Source: Dehalococcoidia bacterium
GTDB taxonomy: Bacteria; Chloroflexota; Dehalococcoidia; SHYD01; SHYC01
DNA length: 6,907 bases
Reading direction: 5' to 3'
Assembly (NCBI GenBank): GCA_016844365.1
Contig: JAENIT010000054.1
Location: 1-6,907, forward strand
Positions 1 to 6,039 of this stretch are shown here, piece by piece (within the stretch, counting starts at the first letter, position 1; every line of letters starts with the position of its first letter). The translations under genes and the position numbers were made by a program. The notes under the pieces are model-generated. The model made no database searches. It was not told where the DNA came from and saw only the letters and a list, made by a program, of their open reading frames with translations.

Positions 1-1797
1 ACGGGCATCGGCTCTGGGCATAAAGATGGCAAACTCGTCGCCACCCAGTCGGGCCAGGATGTCGCTGTCGCGCAGTCTCCCTCGCAGAAGTTGCGCCACG
101 CTTGCCAGCAGTTCGTCTCCCGCGTGGTGGCCCAGGCTGTCGTTGACGGTCTTGAAGTGGTCCAGGTCGAAGAAAGCCAAGGCCCCGCGAGTGGCGTAGC
201 GCCCGGCCTGGGCGAGCTGGATTCCCATCTCTTCCTCAAAGCGTCGGCGATTGAAGAGCCCGGTGAGAGGATCGTGATTGGCCAGGTGTACCAGTCGATC
301 TTCCAGGTTTTTGCGTTCGGTGATATCCCGGGCAATGTACGAGAGGAACTCTACCGGGCCATTAGGACTCCTGTGGGCCACGGTGACAAGGGAGACAGGA
401 ATCTCCGCGCCGTTGCGGTTCAGCAATGCAACCTCGCCATTCCAAACTCCGTTTCGCATGGCTGCTGGGATTGCCTGGCTGGAAAGGATGGACCGAGCCT
501 TTTCAGAGAACACGTCCAAGATGCTGAGCTTGTCTATGGTTTCTATTTCCGCTTCCGCAATGCCCAGCATGCTGCGACCTGACCGATTTATATAGAGCAC
601 GTTGCCATTCAGGTTGGTAGTCGAAACATGGTCGGTGGTGGCCTCCAGAATGGCGATGAGCCGGGCACGGGCCTCCTCTGCTCGGGTTTGCTCCGTGATG
701 TCACTGGATACGATGAGCACCATGACGCCCCCGCCGGGTTCCGTCACGGCCCGGGCCACCTCCCTGGCCCACAATATACTGCCGTCCTTCCGCATCCTGC
801 GTCCTACCCACTGAAGCACCTGCCAGGGATTGTTGACGCATTCCCCAATCTGGCTCAAGACCACCGAGCGGTCTTCAGGTGCGATGAGTACTAGGATTGA
901 CTGTCCCAGCAGCTCTGCCGGCGCATACCCCAATTGGTCCGCGCCGAATTGGTTCACCGAGATCACTTTGCCATCCCTGTCCACGGTGAGGTACATGGTG
1001 GGGTTATCTTCATAGAGGGCTTGGAACCGCGCCCTAGCAGCGTCCAGCTCCGCGGTGCGCTCCAGAACGCGCTGCTCCAGTTGAGCGTTCAACTCCCGCA
1101 ACTCAAAGAGAGCCTGCATCAGATCTCTTTGCTGGCGGTCGATAGTACGAGCGCCACCGTGAACGATGCCCAGAAGCGCCAGGTAGAGGACTGCCAGGCT
1201 CCCGCTCATGACCAAGGTGACGAAACGTTGCATCTCTGCTATCTGCTGGGCGATGGGATCGAACACCTGGTAGATCTCAAGAACTCCGGCAATTTTCTGG
1301 CTGTCGGGGAAGATGATCGGCGTGTATACCTCCAGCAGTTGGCTGTAGCCAGCCTCGCTGACATTCTCCGCAGCTTTCAGATTAGAAAGCTCAGAGGCAG
1401 TCTTCCCCTCAATAGCCTCACTGAGCTCATCTTCCATCTCGAATACCTGGCCAATGATCCCCGGGTCGTCCGCGTAAACCACCCTGCCCTCTAGGCTCCA
1501 GATCTTGACCCGCGCGGTACGTTTAGAGACGATGGCGTTCTTGAAAAAACTGTCCAACTCTGCGACACGTTGGGAAGAGAGAGGCTCGGTCAGGTCTGTG
1601 GGCCTGAGGTACTCAGCGATCCGGTGGGCCACAGTGTCACGGGTGTCAGCTCGCGCATCTGCGAGGGCGCTCTCAATGATAGCCTGTCTAAGGAGCAGGG
1701 ACAGAACCACGCCGAGTAGAGCAATAATCACCAGGGCCGCAAGCCCAAAGCGCCACGTGAGGCTGGGGCGTCGAAAGAAATTTAGCACGTTAGGCAT
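1..1797 (-). CDS. Membrane-bound sensor diguanylate cyclase: extracytoplasmic sensor, two PAS domains, GGDEF (3' end outside window)
   Basis: The frame is open for 599 codons from the ATG at 1797 to the left edge, with AGAGG 5-6 nt before the start. It would make cyclic di-GMP from two GTP in response to a signal. Order of parts: membrane helix 17-37; an extracytoplasmic region of about 155 residues (40-195) with the Cache-like pattern WSLEGRVVYADDPGIIGQVF (100-119) and LLEVYTPI (154-161); second membrane helix 195-215; coiled coil 220-258; PAS 1 at 260-370 ending SSDITEQTRAEEA; PAS 2 at 378-498 ending ARDITERKNLE; GGDEF from 499 (HDPLTGLFNRRRFEEE). Catalytic features are present: FFDLDHFKTVND (542-553) and GGDEF (585-589, bases 45-31). 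The inhibitory I-site R576xxD579 lies five residues before GGDEF, so product inhibition is expected. An EAL domain could follow outside the window. The gene is 181 nt from the cytochrome gene, so a functional link is only suggested by proximity. Confidence 0.93.
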   Translation of the reverse strand, partial: MPNVLNFFRRPSLTWRFGLAALVIIALLGVVLSLLLRQAIIESALADARADTRDTVAHRIAEYLRPTDLTEPLSSQRVAELDSFFKNAIVSKRTARVKIWSLEGRVVYADDPGIIGQVFEMEDELSEAIEGKTASELSNLKAAENVSEAGYSQLLEVYTPIIFPDSQKIAGVLEIYQVFDPIAQQIAEMQRFVTLVMSGSLAVLYLALLGIVHGGARTIDRQQRDLMQALFELRELNAQLEQRVLERTAELDAARARFQALYEDNPTMYLTVDRDGKVISVNQFGADQLGYAPAELLGQSILVLIAPEDRSVVLSQIGECVNNPWQVLQWVGRRMRKDGSILWAREVARAVTEPGGGVMVLIVSSDITEQTRAEEARARLIAILEATTDHVSTTNLNGNVLYINRSGRSMLGIAEAEIETIDKLSILDVFSEKARSILSSQAIPAAMRNGVWNGEVALLNRNGAEIPVSLVTVAHRSPNGPVEFLSYIARDITERKNLEDRLVHLANHDPLTGLFNRRRFEEEMGIQLAQAGRYATRGALAFFDLDHFKTVNDSLGHHAGDELLASVAQLLRGRLRDSDILARLGGDEFAIFMPRADAR

Positions 1798-1832
1798 AAG
1801 TACCTCTGGGTTGTCCTGGCAGGATGCTGCGC

Positions 1833-1855
1833 GCCAGACACGAATGATGTCTGGC
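1833..1855. promoter_or_regulatory. Perfect 8-bp inverted repeat in the leader of the diguanylate cyclase gene
   Basis: GCCAGACA and TGTCTGGC flank a 7-nt spacer. The dyad sits 36 nt before the start codon and immediately after the candidate -10. It could be an operator overlapping the transcription start or a leader RNA hairpin. No T-run follows it on the coding strand, so it is not a typical terminator. Confidence 0.45.
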
Positions 1856-1863
1856 CAACACCC

Positions 1864-1869
1864 ATTGTA
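1864..1869 (-). promoter_or_regulatory. Possible -10 element of the diguanylate cyclase gene
   Basis: The minus strand reads TACAAT, about 67 nt before the ATG at 1797. A -35 element at proper spacing is poor (about TGATGG). The position is sensible because no terminator or other gene intervenes, but this is a weak prediction. Confidence 0.25.
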
Positions 1870-1978
1870 GCACTCCTGCTAGTAATCCATCACTAGTGAA
1901 GGGGGAGCCACACCTCTGTGTGAGTTCGAGTCCAACCTTCGGCACAGCACACACACCTAACGACCATTACTGGAACCA

Positions 1979-2521
1979 TCATTTCAGGTCCCCTTGTCGG
2001 GACAAGGGTATCTCCGTCCGATGGATGAATGACCCCCCTTCTCCGTGATTGTGGCAACTACTGCACAGCTTTCGTTCACCTGAAAGAGATGACTCCTGAC
2101 CCTCGCTGTTCTCGCCGTGGCAAAGGCTACAGTAATCAAGCCTAGCCTGGGAAGGTATGGTGCGATGATGAGCAGTAGTAACCTTCTCTCTGATTATGTG
2201 GCATTTCACGCAGTTTTCGTTAGGAACTTGGGCCTTGGCAGCCTGGGGGTCAGCGCCCGCAATAAATGATGCTATCATGACACCCCCTCTATACTTTGCA
2301 GCCACGAATCCCACGACACCGGTTCCTGAGTGACACTCAATGCACACAGGATGTTTATTCGCTGCGCCTGATTCCTTCCACTCTTGGAACGAAGAATTGT
2401 GGCAATTAGCACAGAAGCCTGGCCTTTGTTGAAGCTCCCGCCCCCCAGCGATCAATGCCACTGCTACTACCAGTGCAATTCCCAGCCCTGGTAATCCAAG
2501 GAGCGCTCTTGCTTTGAACAT
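1979..2521 (-). CDS. Membrane-anchored pentaheme cytochrome c, NapC/NirT-like
   Basis: The product has 180 residues with one N-terminal hydrophobic segment (about 7-26, LLGLPGLGIALVVAVALIAG) lacking an obvious cleavage site, so it is probably an uncleaved anchor with the heme domain outside. It has five CxxCH heme c sites: CANCH 37-41, CIECH 60-64, CVKCH 104-108, CSLCH 131-135 and CSSCH 153-157. The first pair and spacing (FCANCH...EWKESG...CIECHSG, then K-Y-R-G-G) resemble NapC/NrfH-type quinol dehydrogenases, which usually have four hemes. The expected role is to move electrons between menaquinol and the molybdoenzyme complex upstream. Start choice: ATG at 2521 follows GGCGGT. A TTG at 2533, with GGGGAAG 5 nt before it, would add four residues (MAVS) and is possible; an in-frame TAA rules out anything longer. 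It probably has its own promoter in the gap upstream. Confidence 0.88.
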   Translation of the reverse strand: MFKARALLGLPGLGIALVVAVALIAGGRELQQRPGFCANCHNSSFQEWKESGAANKHPVCIECHSGTGVVGFVAAKYRGGVMIASFIAGADPQAAKAQVPNENCVKCHIIREKVTTAHHRTIPSQARLDYCSLCHGENSEGQESSLSGERKLCSSCHNHGEGGSFIHRTEIPLSRQGDLK

Positions 2522-2594
2522 TGACACCGCCAATTAGACTTCCCCATTTATAGTCTTGGCTCCATTCCATGGGGTAATGTAACGTACGCGAAAG

Positions 2595-2657
2595 TATACT
2601 CGCCCCCTACTATTCTGGGTAGTTATCACCTACCATAAAGAGTAGGTTGCGAGTATA
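2595..2657. repeat. Cluster of short inverted and direct repeats upstream of the cytochrome gene
   Basis: TATACTCGC (2595-2603) and its reverse complement GCGAGTATA (2649-2657) form a 9-bp inverted repeat. Inside lies a 6-bp pair, ACCTAC (2628-2633) and GTAGGT (2642-2647). AGAGTAG also occurs twice in direct orientation (2639-2645 and 2657-2663), 18 bp apart. The cluster fills the middle of the 222-nt gap (2534-2755) between the gamma and cytochrome genes. It could be regulator binding sites or RNA structure; function is unproven. The gap holds no ORF that I believe. Confidence 0.4.
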
Positions 2658-2755
2658 GAGTAGCAGGTATAGGAAGAGGAAACTAGGCCCTGAACACAAG
2701 ACCATCTGAGTCGGGCCGCTAGCTGCTAATGCGTCACTAAGGCCAGTTAGCTTTC

Positions 2756-3802
2756 TTACGACCCGCCTGGACTCCCACTATCCTCTTCGCGCCGTGGGCC
2801 CATGCGCCGCATACGGAAGAACAGAAGCGCGCCAATCCCCGCTGCGATGGCCCCACCGATCCCACCCAGGACTGGGAGTCCCAGGCCTTCAGCCCCTTCT
2901 TCCTGCAAAGTGAGGGGATTCCACAGTGAGAAGGCTTTTTTACCGTTGCGCTCGTTGAGGGTACCATCCCAAACAGCAAAGGCCAAGGGTACCGGAGCAC
3001 CCGGCTGGAAAAGGAAGTCGGGCTGCTTTCTGGGCACGGAGATGACCACACGCCATCCGTTGTTTTTCCAAAATCCGTCAGCCATGGCATCCTGAATGTC
3101 AGAGGACTCAAGGGATCCAAATCCTTCCGCCTGGAGCCGTTCAGAATGAACGCGGGACTGAAGGTCTCGATCAGCTAAAAGATTCCCCGCAGCAAACGAG
3201 GTCAGAAACACCTTATCCCCGCGTCTAACGTAGTCCATTGCCTCAGGCATCTCCCCCGGTCCCTTCCCTGAGAAGGGATACTCATCAGCCACCATGTTAG
3301 GGTAGGCCTTATCTACATCAGATTGTCCGCCTTCTTGCCAGTCTCCCTTCCATTGGTAGATAACCACAGGATCGTTAGGGGCGCCCATGCAGTAGAACGG
3401 CGGAGACACCGCTCCCTTAGATGGAAACTGTAGAGCTACAGCATCCCGAAAAGAGTTAACTGTACCCATGTCTACTCTTCGGTCCTGGTCACCCCATTCC
3501 AGCAAAAAAGCTAGCCGGTCAGCATCATACTGAGCCTTAACCTTCACTTCCTTGGCCCCCGCCTCGTTAATACGAGGAATGGCTATGTTTTGAGGAGTCA
3601 GGGAAACAGCAACCTGTTGACTACGGCTCCACTGGGGAGACTCCGGATCCAGGGTGACCTTCGATACGGAAACCGCTGTGATAGGATGAACTTCTTGTGC
3701 CGATACCGCCAGCATAGGGGAGCTGGAACCGGGTATAACGTACTGCCTCCCATTTACCGAACTCTGACTACGTTTTGTGTCTAGATAAGACCGGACGCTC
3801 AT
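2756..3802 (-). CDS. Heme-b gamma subunit, ethylbenzene dehydrogenase gamma-like, with C-terminal membrane anchor
   Basis: This 348-residue protein resembles the gamma subunits of ethylbenzene dehydrogenase, selenate and chlorate reductase and NXR, which carry one heme b between Met and Lys ligands. The probable Met ligand is M139 in PPFYCMG, followed by VVIYQWKGDW. The probable Lys ligand is K289 (or K288) in NERNGKKAFSLW, after VPLAFAVWDG (272-280). A hydrophobic segment at about 308-329 followed by RMRRMGPRR forms a C-terminal anchor, placing the heme domain outside and the tail in the cytoplasm. There is no N-terminal signal: the first 38 residues are polar, and an in-frame TAG (minus-strand 3811-3809) lies just before the ATG, so no longer form exists. 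Export may therefore depend on riding with a Tat-targeted alpha subunit (inference). GGAGG stands 10 nt before the ATG, which overlaps the chaperone stop by 4 nt. It appears to be the last gene of the operon. Confidence 0.85.
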   Translation of the reverse strand: MSVRSYLDTKRSQSSVNGRQYVIPGSSSPMLAVSAQEVHPITAVSVSKVTLDPESPQWSRSQQVAVSLTPQNIAIPRINEAGAKEVKVKAQYDADRLAFLLEWGDQDRRVDMGTVNSFRDAVALQFPSKGAVSPPFYCMGAPNDPVVIYQWKGDWQEGGQSDVDKAYPNMVADEYPFSGKGPGEMPEAMDYVRRGDKVFLTSFAAGNLLADRDLQSRVHSERLQAEGFGSLESSDIQDAMADGFWKNNGWRVVISVPRKQPDFLFQPGAPVPLAFAVWDGTLNERNGKKAFSLWNPLTLQEEGAEGLGLPVLGGIGGAIAAGIGALLFFRMRRMGPRREEDSGSPGGS

Positions 3803-4548
3803 GGCAGGCTAACCTCCAAATCTGAATTGACCGCTAGGGGGCAGGCAAAGCAATCTGGATCCTCGTCTATCCTGGGCTCTGGGATTATCGGCTGCTCCGG
3901 GCCTACGGGTAGGTCGAAAGAGACCGCCTCACCTTTGACAAAAAGGTCTAAGGCCATAGCCAAGCTACCGTAGAGCCTGCCTTCGGACATCGTGGCCAAG
4001 CGACCCGCGAAGCTGCAAGCCCAGTACCCCAGGTGCTCTTTGAGGAAGGAACTCTGGGCCTGGCGGCAAAGCTGCACCTTCCTTCGCCCTAATCTACCCC
4101 TTAGCGTGTGGACCTCTTTCATAGTGAGAATGTGCATGAACTCCAGCTCCACGCTTATGTGGTCCATGCGATCCTTCAAATCCGGGTCTATCTCAAGGCC
4201 GAAGGCGCTGTAGAAGGCCGCCAGGTCAGCCAGGGACTGGGATTTGAGGAAGACATGGGCTTGCCCGTACTCCCCCTCGTAGGGCGGGCAGTCGGTGGAA
4301 ACTATGTGTCCGAAGGCATCCGTGAATTCCTCTTGCGCCTCTTCAAGGGTCCATGTTGAGAGGGCCTCGACAAAACTCAGGAGATGTGCGCCACTTTCTT
4401 CACCGTAGAGCCAATCCATCAGATAGGACACCACCTTTCCGTTGTTCCTAAGGATTGCCAGCGTGTCCTCGCTGGGGTAAAGGAAAGCGGCAGAAAGGTA
4501 CTCGTATACCGCACTGCGGGCCCGGGCCTTTTCCCATTGTCGAGTCAT
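3799..4548 (-). CDS. TorD/DmsD/NarJ-family molybdoenzyme assembly chaperone
   Basis: This 249-residue protein is predicted to be all-helical and cytoplasmic. Members of the family bind the apo-catalytic subunit, help insert Mo-bis-MGD and hold back Tat export until folding is complete. Family marks are the N-terminal RSAVYEYLSAAFLYP (11-25), CPPYEGEYG (87-95), the Phe/Tyr-rich KSQSLADLAAFYSAFGL (102-118) and the hallmark DHISVELEFMHIL (129-141). The C-terminus has an acidic PEPRIDEDPDCFACPLA with a CxxC pair (C233, C236) that I would not expect as a core element of the family. The start is ATG behind GGGGGA at 4560-4555, which overlaps the beta stop codon. Its stop overlaps the gamma start as ATGA. 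The natural client is the alpha subunit in this operon. The symbol is left blank because TorD-like names imply specific enzymes. Confidence 0.9.
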   Translation of the reverse strand: MTRQWEKARARSAVYEYLSAAFLYPSEDTLAILRNNGKVVSYLMDWLYGEESGAHLLSFVEALSTWTLEEAQEEFTDAFGHIVSTDCPPYEGEYGQAHVFLKSQSLADLAAFYSAFGLEIDPDLKDRMDHISVELEFMHILTMKEVHTLRGRLGRRKVQLCRQAQSSFLKEHLGYWACSFAGRLATMSEGRLYGSLAMALDLFVKGEAVSFDLPVGPEQPIIPEPRIDEDPDCFACPLAVNSDLEVSLP

Positions 4549-4559
4549 TCTCAGTCCCC

Positions 4560-5405
4560 CTAGATAGAGTTGTAGTGTTTGTCGGCACGGATGTGTAGAG
4601 GCTCGTTAACGGAGAGCCGCACAATCTCTTTGCCATCCTTGCCGTAACCGACCACCGTGTCGTTGTACATCTCCCATTTCTTGCCGCTAACGGTGCCGTC
4701 GAAGACTTTCTGTCCAGGTATTATCTCGTACTTGAAGATAATTCTCTGGGTAGCCCGGAAGAGTTGAAGAACCGCCAGAAGCTCCCGGTCAGGGTTGGCG
4801 TATCTCTCCAGAGCCTCGTCCACTCCAGGCCCAAACATCTGGTGCAGGTACGGTCTGGGGACCCACCGAGGCGGTATATAGTAACCGTTAGGCTCGGTGC
4901 CAAACTGCGGGTACAGGGGTAGGGCCACCTTAGCAATCTTTACCAGGTAGTACAAAGGGTTCTTGGGGTCTTCGGCCCAGGTGCCGTCTTTGTCGATTTT
5001 TACCAACCCTTGGAGCCGAATCTTCCCAGGGCAGGCAGCCATACATCGGGTCTCCATCGGCTCCCCTGGAAACATGGGATCATTGCCCTCTATCCTGGGA
5101 TAGCACGCTACGCACTTCTCCGAGACCCTGGTTGTAGCGCGAAACATGGGGCGCTTGTAGGGGCAGGCCGCCACGCAAGCCCGGTAGCCCCGGCATCGCT
5201 CCTGATCGATAAGCACTATGCCGTCCTCTTTCCGCTTGTAGATGGCCTTACGGGGGCAGGCCGCCAGGCATCCCGGATAGGTGCAGTGGTTGCAGAGGCG
5301 CTGGAGGTAGAAGAACCATGTTTTGTGCTCTGGCAGGGTTTGGGAGACCATATTTAGCTGGCCGGGCGCGCTAATGGCTCCAGTGGCGGTATCCTCATAG
5401 ATGTT
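4560..5405 (-). CDS. nxrB: Iron-sulfur beta subunit, NxrB/NarH type, C-terminal portion (after the frameshift)
   Basis: This continues the beta subunit in the next frame. The first ATG (5351) has no ribosome site and homology begins before it, so it is not an independent gene. Numbered in the restored 395-residue protein, cluster 2 is Cys 152, 155, 160, 164 ([14 protein letters not shown]). The next motif, [18 protein letters not shown], has Cys 185, 191, 195 with Tyr 188 in place of a Cys; this is the known NarH-type substitution (Trp there) that goes with a [3Fe-4S] cluster. The last motif uses Cys 212, 215, 235, 239 ([12 protein letters not shown], then [12 protein letters not shown]). The tail contains [33 protein letters not shown] and a final KHYNSI, which I recall as typical of NxrB proteins. 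It ends in TAG, and the next gene begins 11 nt on. With no membrane segment, beta should travel folded with alpha. Confidence 0.9.
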   Translation of the reverse strand, partial: NIYEDTATGAISAPGQLNMVSQTLPEHKTWFFYLQRLCNHCTYPGCLAACPRKAIYKRKEDGIVLIDQERCRGYRACVAACPYKRPMFRATTRVSEKCVACYPRIEGNDPMFPGEPMETRCMAACPGKIRLQGLVKIDKDGTWAEDPKNPLYYLVKIAKVALPLYPQFGTEPNGYYIPPRWVPRPYLHQMFGPGVDEALERYANPDRELLAVLQLFRATQRIIFKYEIIPGQKVFDGTVSGKKWEMYNDTVVGYGKDGKEIVRLSVNEPLHIRADKHYNSI

Positions 5406-5748
5406 GGGGGTCTTCCATTCCTGAGGAGTAGCCGCTCTTGGGATCCTTTTTGCCGGGATCCCAAGTAGACTGCTTTCCAGCCTTCTGGTGGGATTGGTCC
5501 AGCATCTCCAGGAGCTTAACGTCCCAGAACTGGGGGTATCCTCCGTAGGGCTTGGTCTCCACGTTGTTCCACCACATATACTCCTGCCCCTTGGAGAATG
5601 TCCATGTGCTTTTGCAGGCGAAGGTGCAGGTTTGGCAGGCTATACAGCGGTTGGTATTAAAGACAAAAGCCCACTGCCACTCTGGATGCACTTCCTCATA
5701 GGGATACGACATCTTTCGGCCAAGCTGCCAGTTGAAAACTTCAGGCAT
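5395..5748 (-). CDS. nxrB: Iron-sulfur beta subunit, NxrB/NarH type, N-terminal portion (ends at a frameshift)
   Basis: This is the 5' part of the electron-transfer subunit that passes electrons between the Mo site and gamma through four Fe-S clusters. It starts [10 protein letters not shown] and carries the first cluster motif [11 protein letters not shown] (Cys 35, 38, 41, 45), followed by the characteristic [17 protein letters not shown] and [13 protein letters not shown]. The reading is family-like up to about residue 114 (MEDP), then runs into PQHL and a TGA. Shifting frame at the run of five C on the minus strand (5410-5406) restores NIYEDTATG and joins directly to the 3' portion. The intact protein would be about 395 residues, a normal size for the family. 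The cause may be a sequencing or assembly error, a recent inactivating mutation, or recoding. The start overlaps the upstream gene by 8 nt. Confidence 0.88.
   Translation of the reverse strand: MPEVFNWQLGRKMSYPYEEVHPEWQWAFVFNTNRCIACQTCTFACKSTWTFSKGQEYMWWNNVETKPYGGYPQFWDVKLLEMLDQSHQKAGKQSTWDPGKKDPKSGYSSGMEDPQHL
5406..5410 (-). other. Frameshift site in the beta-subunit gene (C5 run)
   Basis: The minus strand reads GAAGACCCCCAACATCTATG here. With four C it would encode EDPNIYED and keep one open frame through the whole gene. With five C the upstream frame stops 9 nt past the run, at 5397-5395. A one-base homopolymer insertion is the simplest explanation. Confidence 0.85.
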
Positions 5749-6022
5749 CAGATACTCCTTTCCGGGCGTTTTCCCAGCCTTCATCCCACTCACGGCATAT
5801 CCTGTCTACTAGAGCGTTGACGTAGGCTTCACCCCTCTCTTGAGTAATTTTGTAAGTGCCGGCGAAAACAGGTTTCTGAAACAGGAGCCGCACCCGCCTT
5901 GGGCTCCATCCCATGAGTAGGTACTCATGTACTATGGACTCTACCATCTGGTCTGGATCTCCCTGGGGCAGAGCCACGCCCACCAGCTCCATAGGGTCCT
6001 CAATGTCATATTCTTTAACCAT
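5741..6022 (-). CDS. Small protein of unknown function between the alpha and beta subunit genes
   Basis: The product has 93 residues and belongs to no family I can name. It is charged, has no signal peptide or membrane segment, and has a single Cys (C76), so it is probably soluble, cytoplasmic and largely helical. Visible blocks are [11 protein letters not shown] (9-19), [19 protein letters not shown] (33-51) and a C-terminal acidic/Trp-rich stretch around EWDEGWE (78-84). It starts 17 nt after alpha behind a very strong ribosome site, and its end overlaps the beta start by 8 nt (its TGA is at 5743-5741, the beta ATG at 5748). That makes it translationally coupled to both subunits. This placement suggests a small accessory or maturation factor, or a minor subunit; that is inference. 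I loosely recall similar short proteins beside molybdopterin oxidoreductases, but cannot verify it. Confidence 0.85.
   Translation of the reverse strand: MVKEYDIEDPMELVGVALPQGDPDQMVESIVHEYLLMGWSPRRVRLLFQKPVFAGTYKITQERGEAYVNALVDRICREWDEGWENARKGVSDA
5755..5760 (-). promoter_or_regulatory. Shine-Dalgarno site that fixes the beta-subunit start
   Basis: AAGGAG on the minus strand lies 6 nt before the ATG at 5748 and inside the end of the preceding gene. It favours that ATG over the alternative in-frame start 45 nt upstream (5793), which would lie deeper inside the neighbouring gene and add 15 residues absent from related proteins as I remember them. Confidence 0.6.
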
Positions 6023-6026
6023 TGGG

Positions 6027-6034
6027 CCTCCTTT
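6027..6034 (-). promoter_or_regulatory. Strong Shine-Dalgarno site for the 93-residue ORF
   Basis: On the minus strand AAAGGAGG stands 4 nt before the ATG at 6022, in the 17-nt gap after the alpha stop codon. This near-perfect site supports translation of the small ORF as a real gene. Confidence 0.75.
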
Positions 6035-6039
6035 TATCC

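Noticed and set aside
934..1494. Long plus-strand ORF of 186 codons and other plus-strand ORFs across 91-1870
   Set aside because: They lie antisense to the continuous minus-strand cyclase frame, which shows clear PAS and GGDEF motifs. The plus-strand translations have no recognisable domains.
1890..1960. Complete tRNA gene around the T-arm-like sequence
   Set aside because: No 5' acceptor strand matching CTTCGGC, no D-arm and no anticodon arm can be found at the required distance.
2718..2751. Possible terminator hairpin after the gamma gene (GCTAGCTG / CAGTTAGC)
   Set aside because: On the transcribed RNA the stem has an A-C mismatch, the loop is 18 nt, and no U-run follows, so it does not support an intrinsic terminator.
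2737..3120. Alternative minus-strand ORF of 127 codons within the gamma gene
   Set aside because: It is a shadow frame; the main frame carries the heme-ligand motifs and the anchor.
5748..5793. Longer beta subunit starting at 5793
   Set aside because: It adds 15 unremarkable residues overlapping the small gene, whereas the ATG at 5748 has AAGGAG at good spacing and gives the family-like start [10 protein letters not shown].
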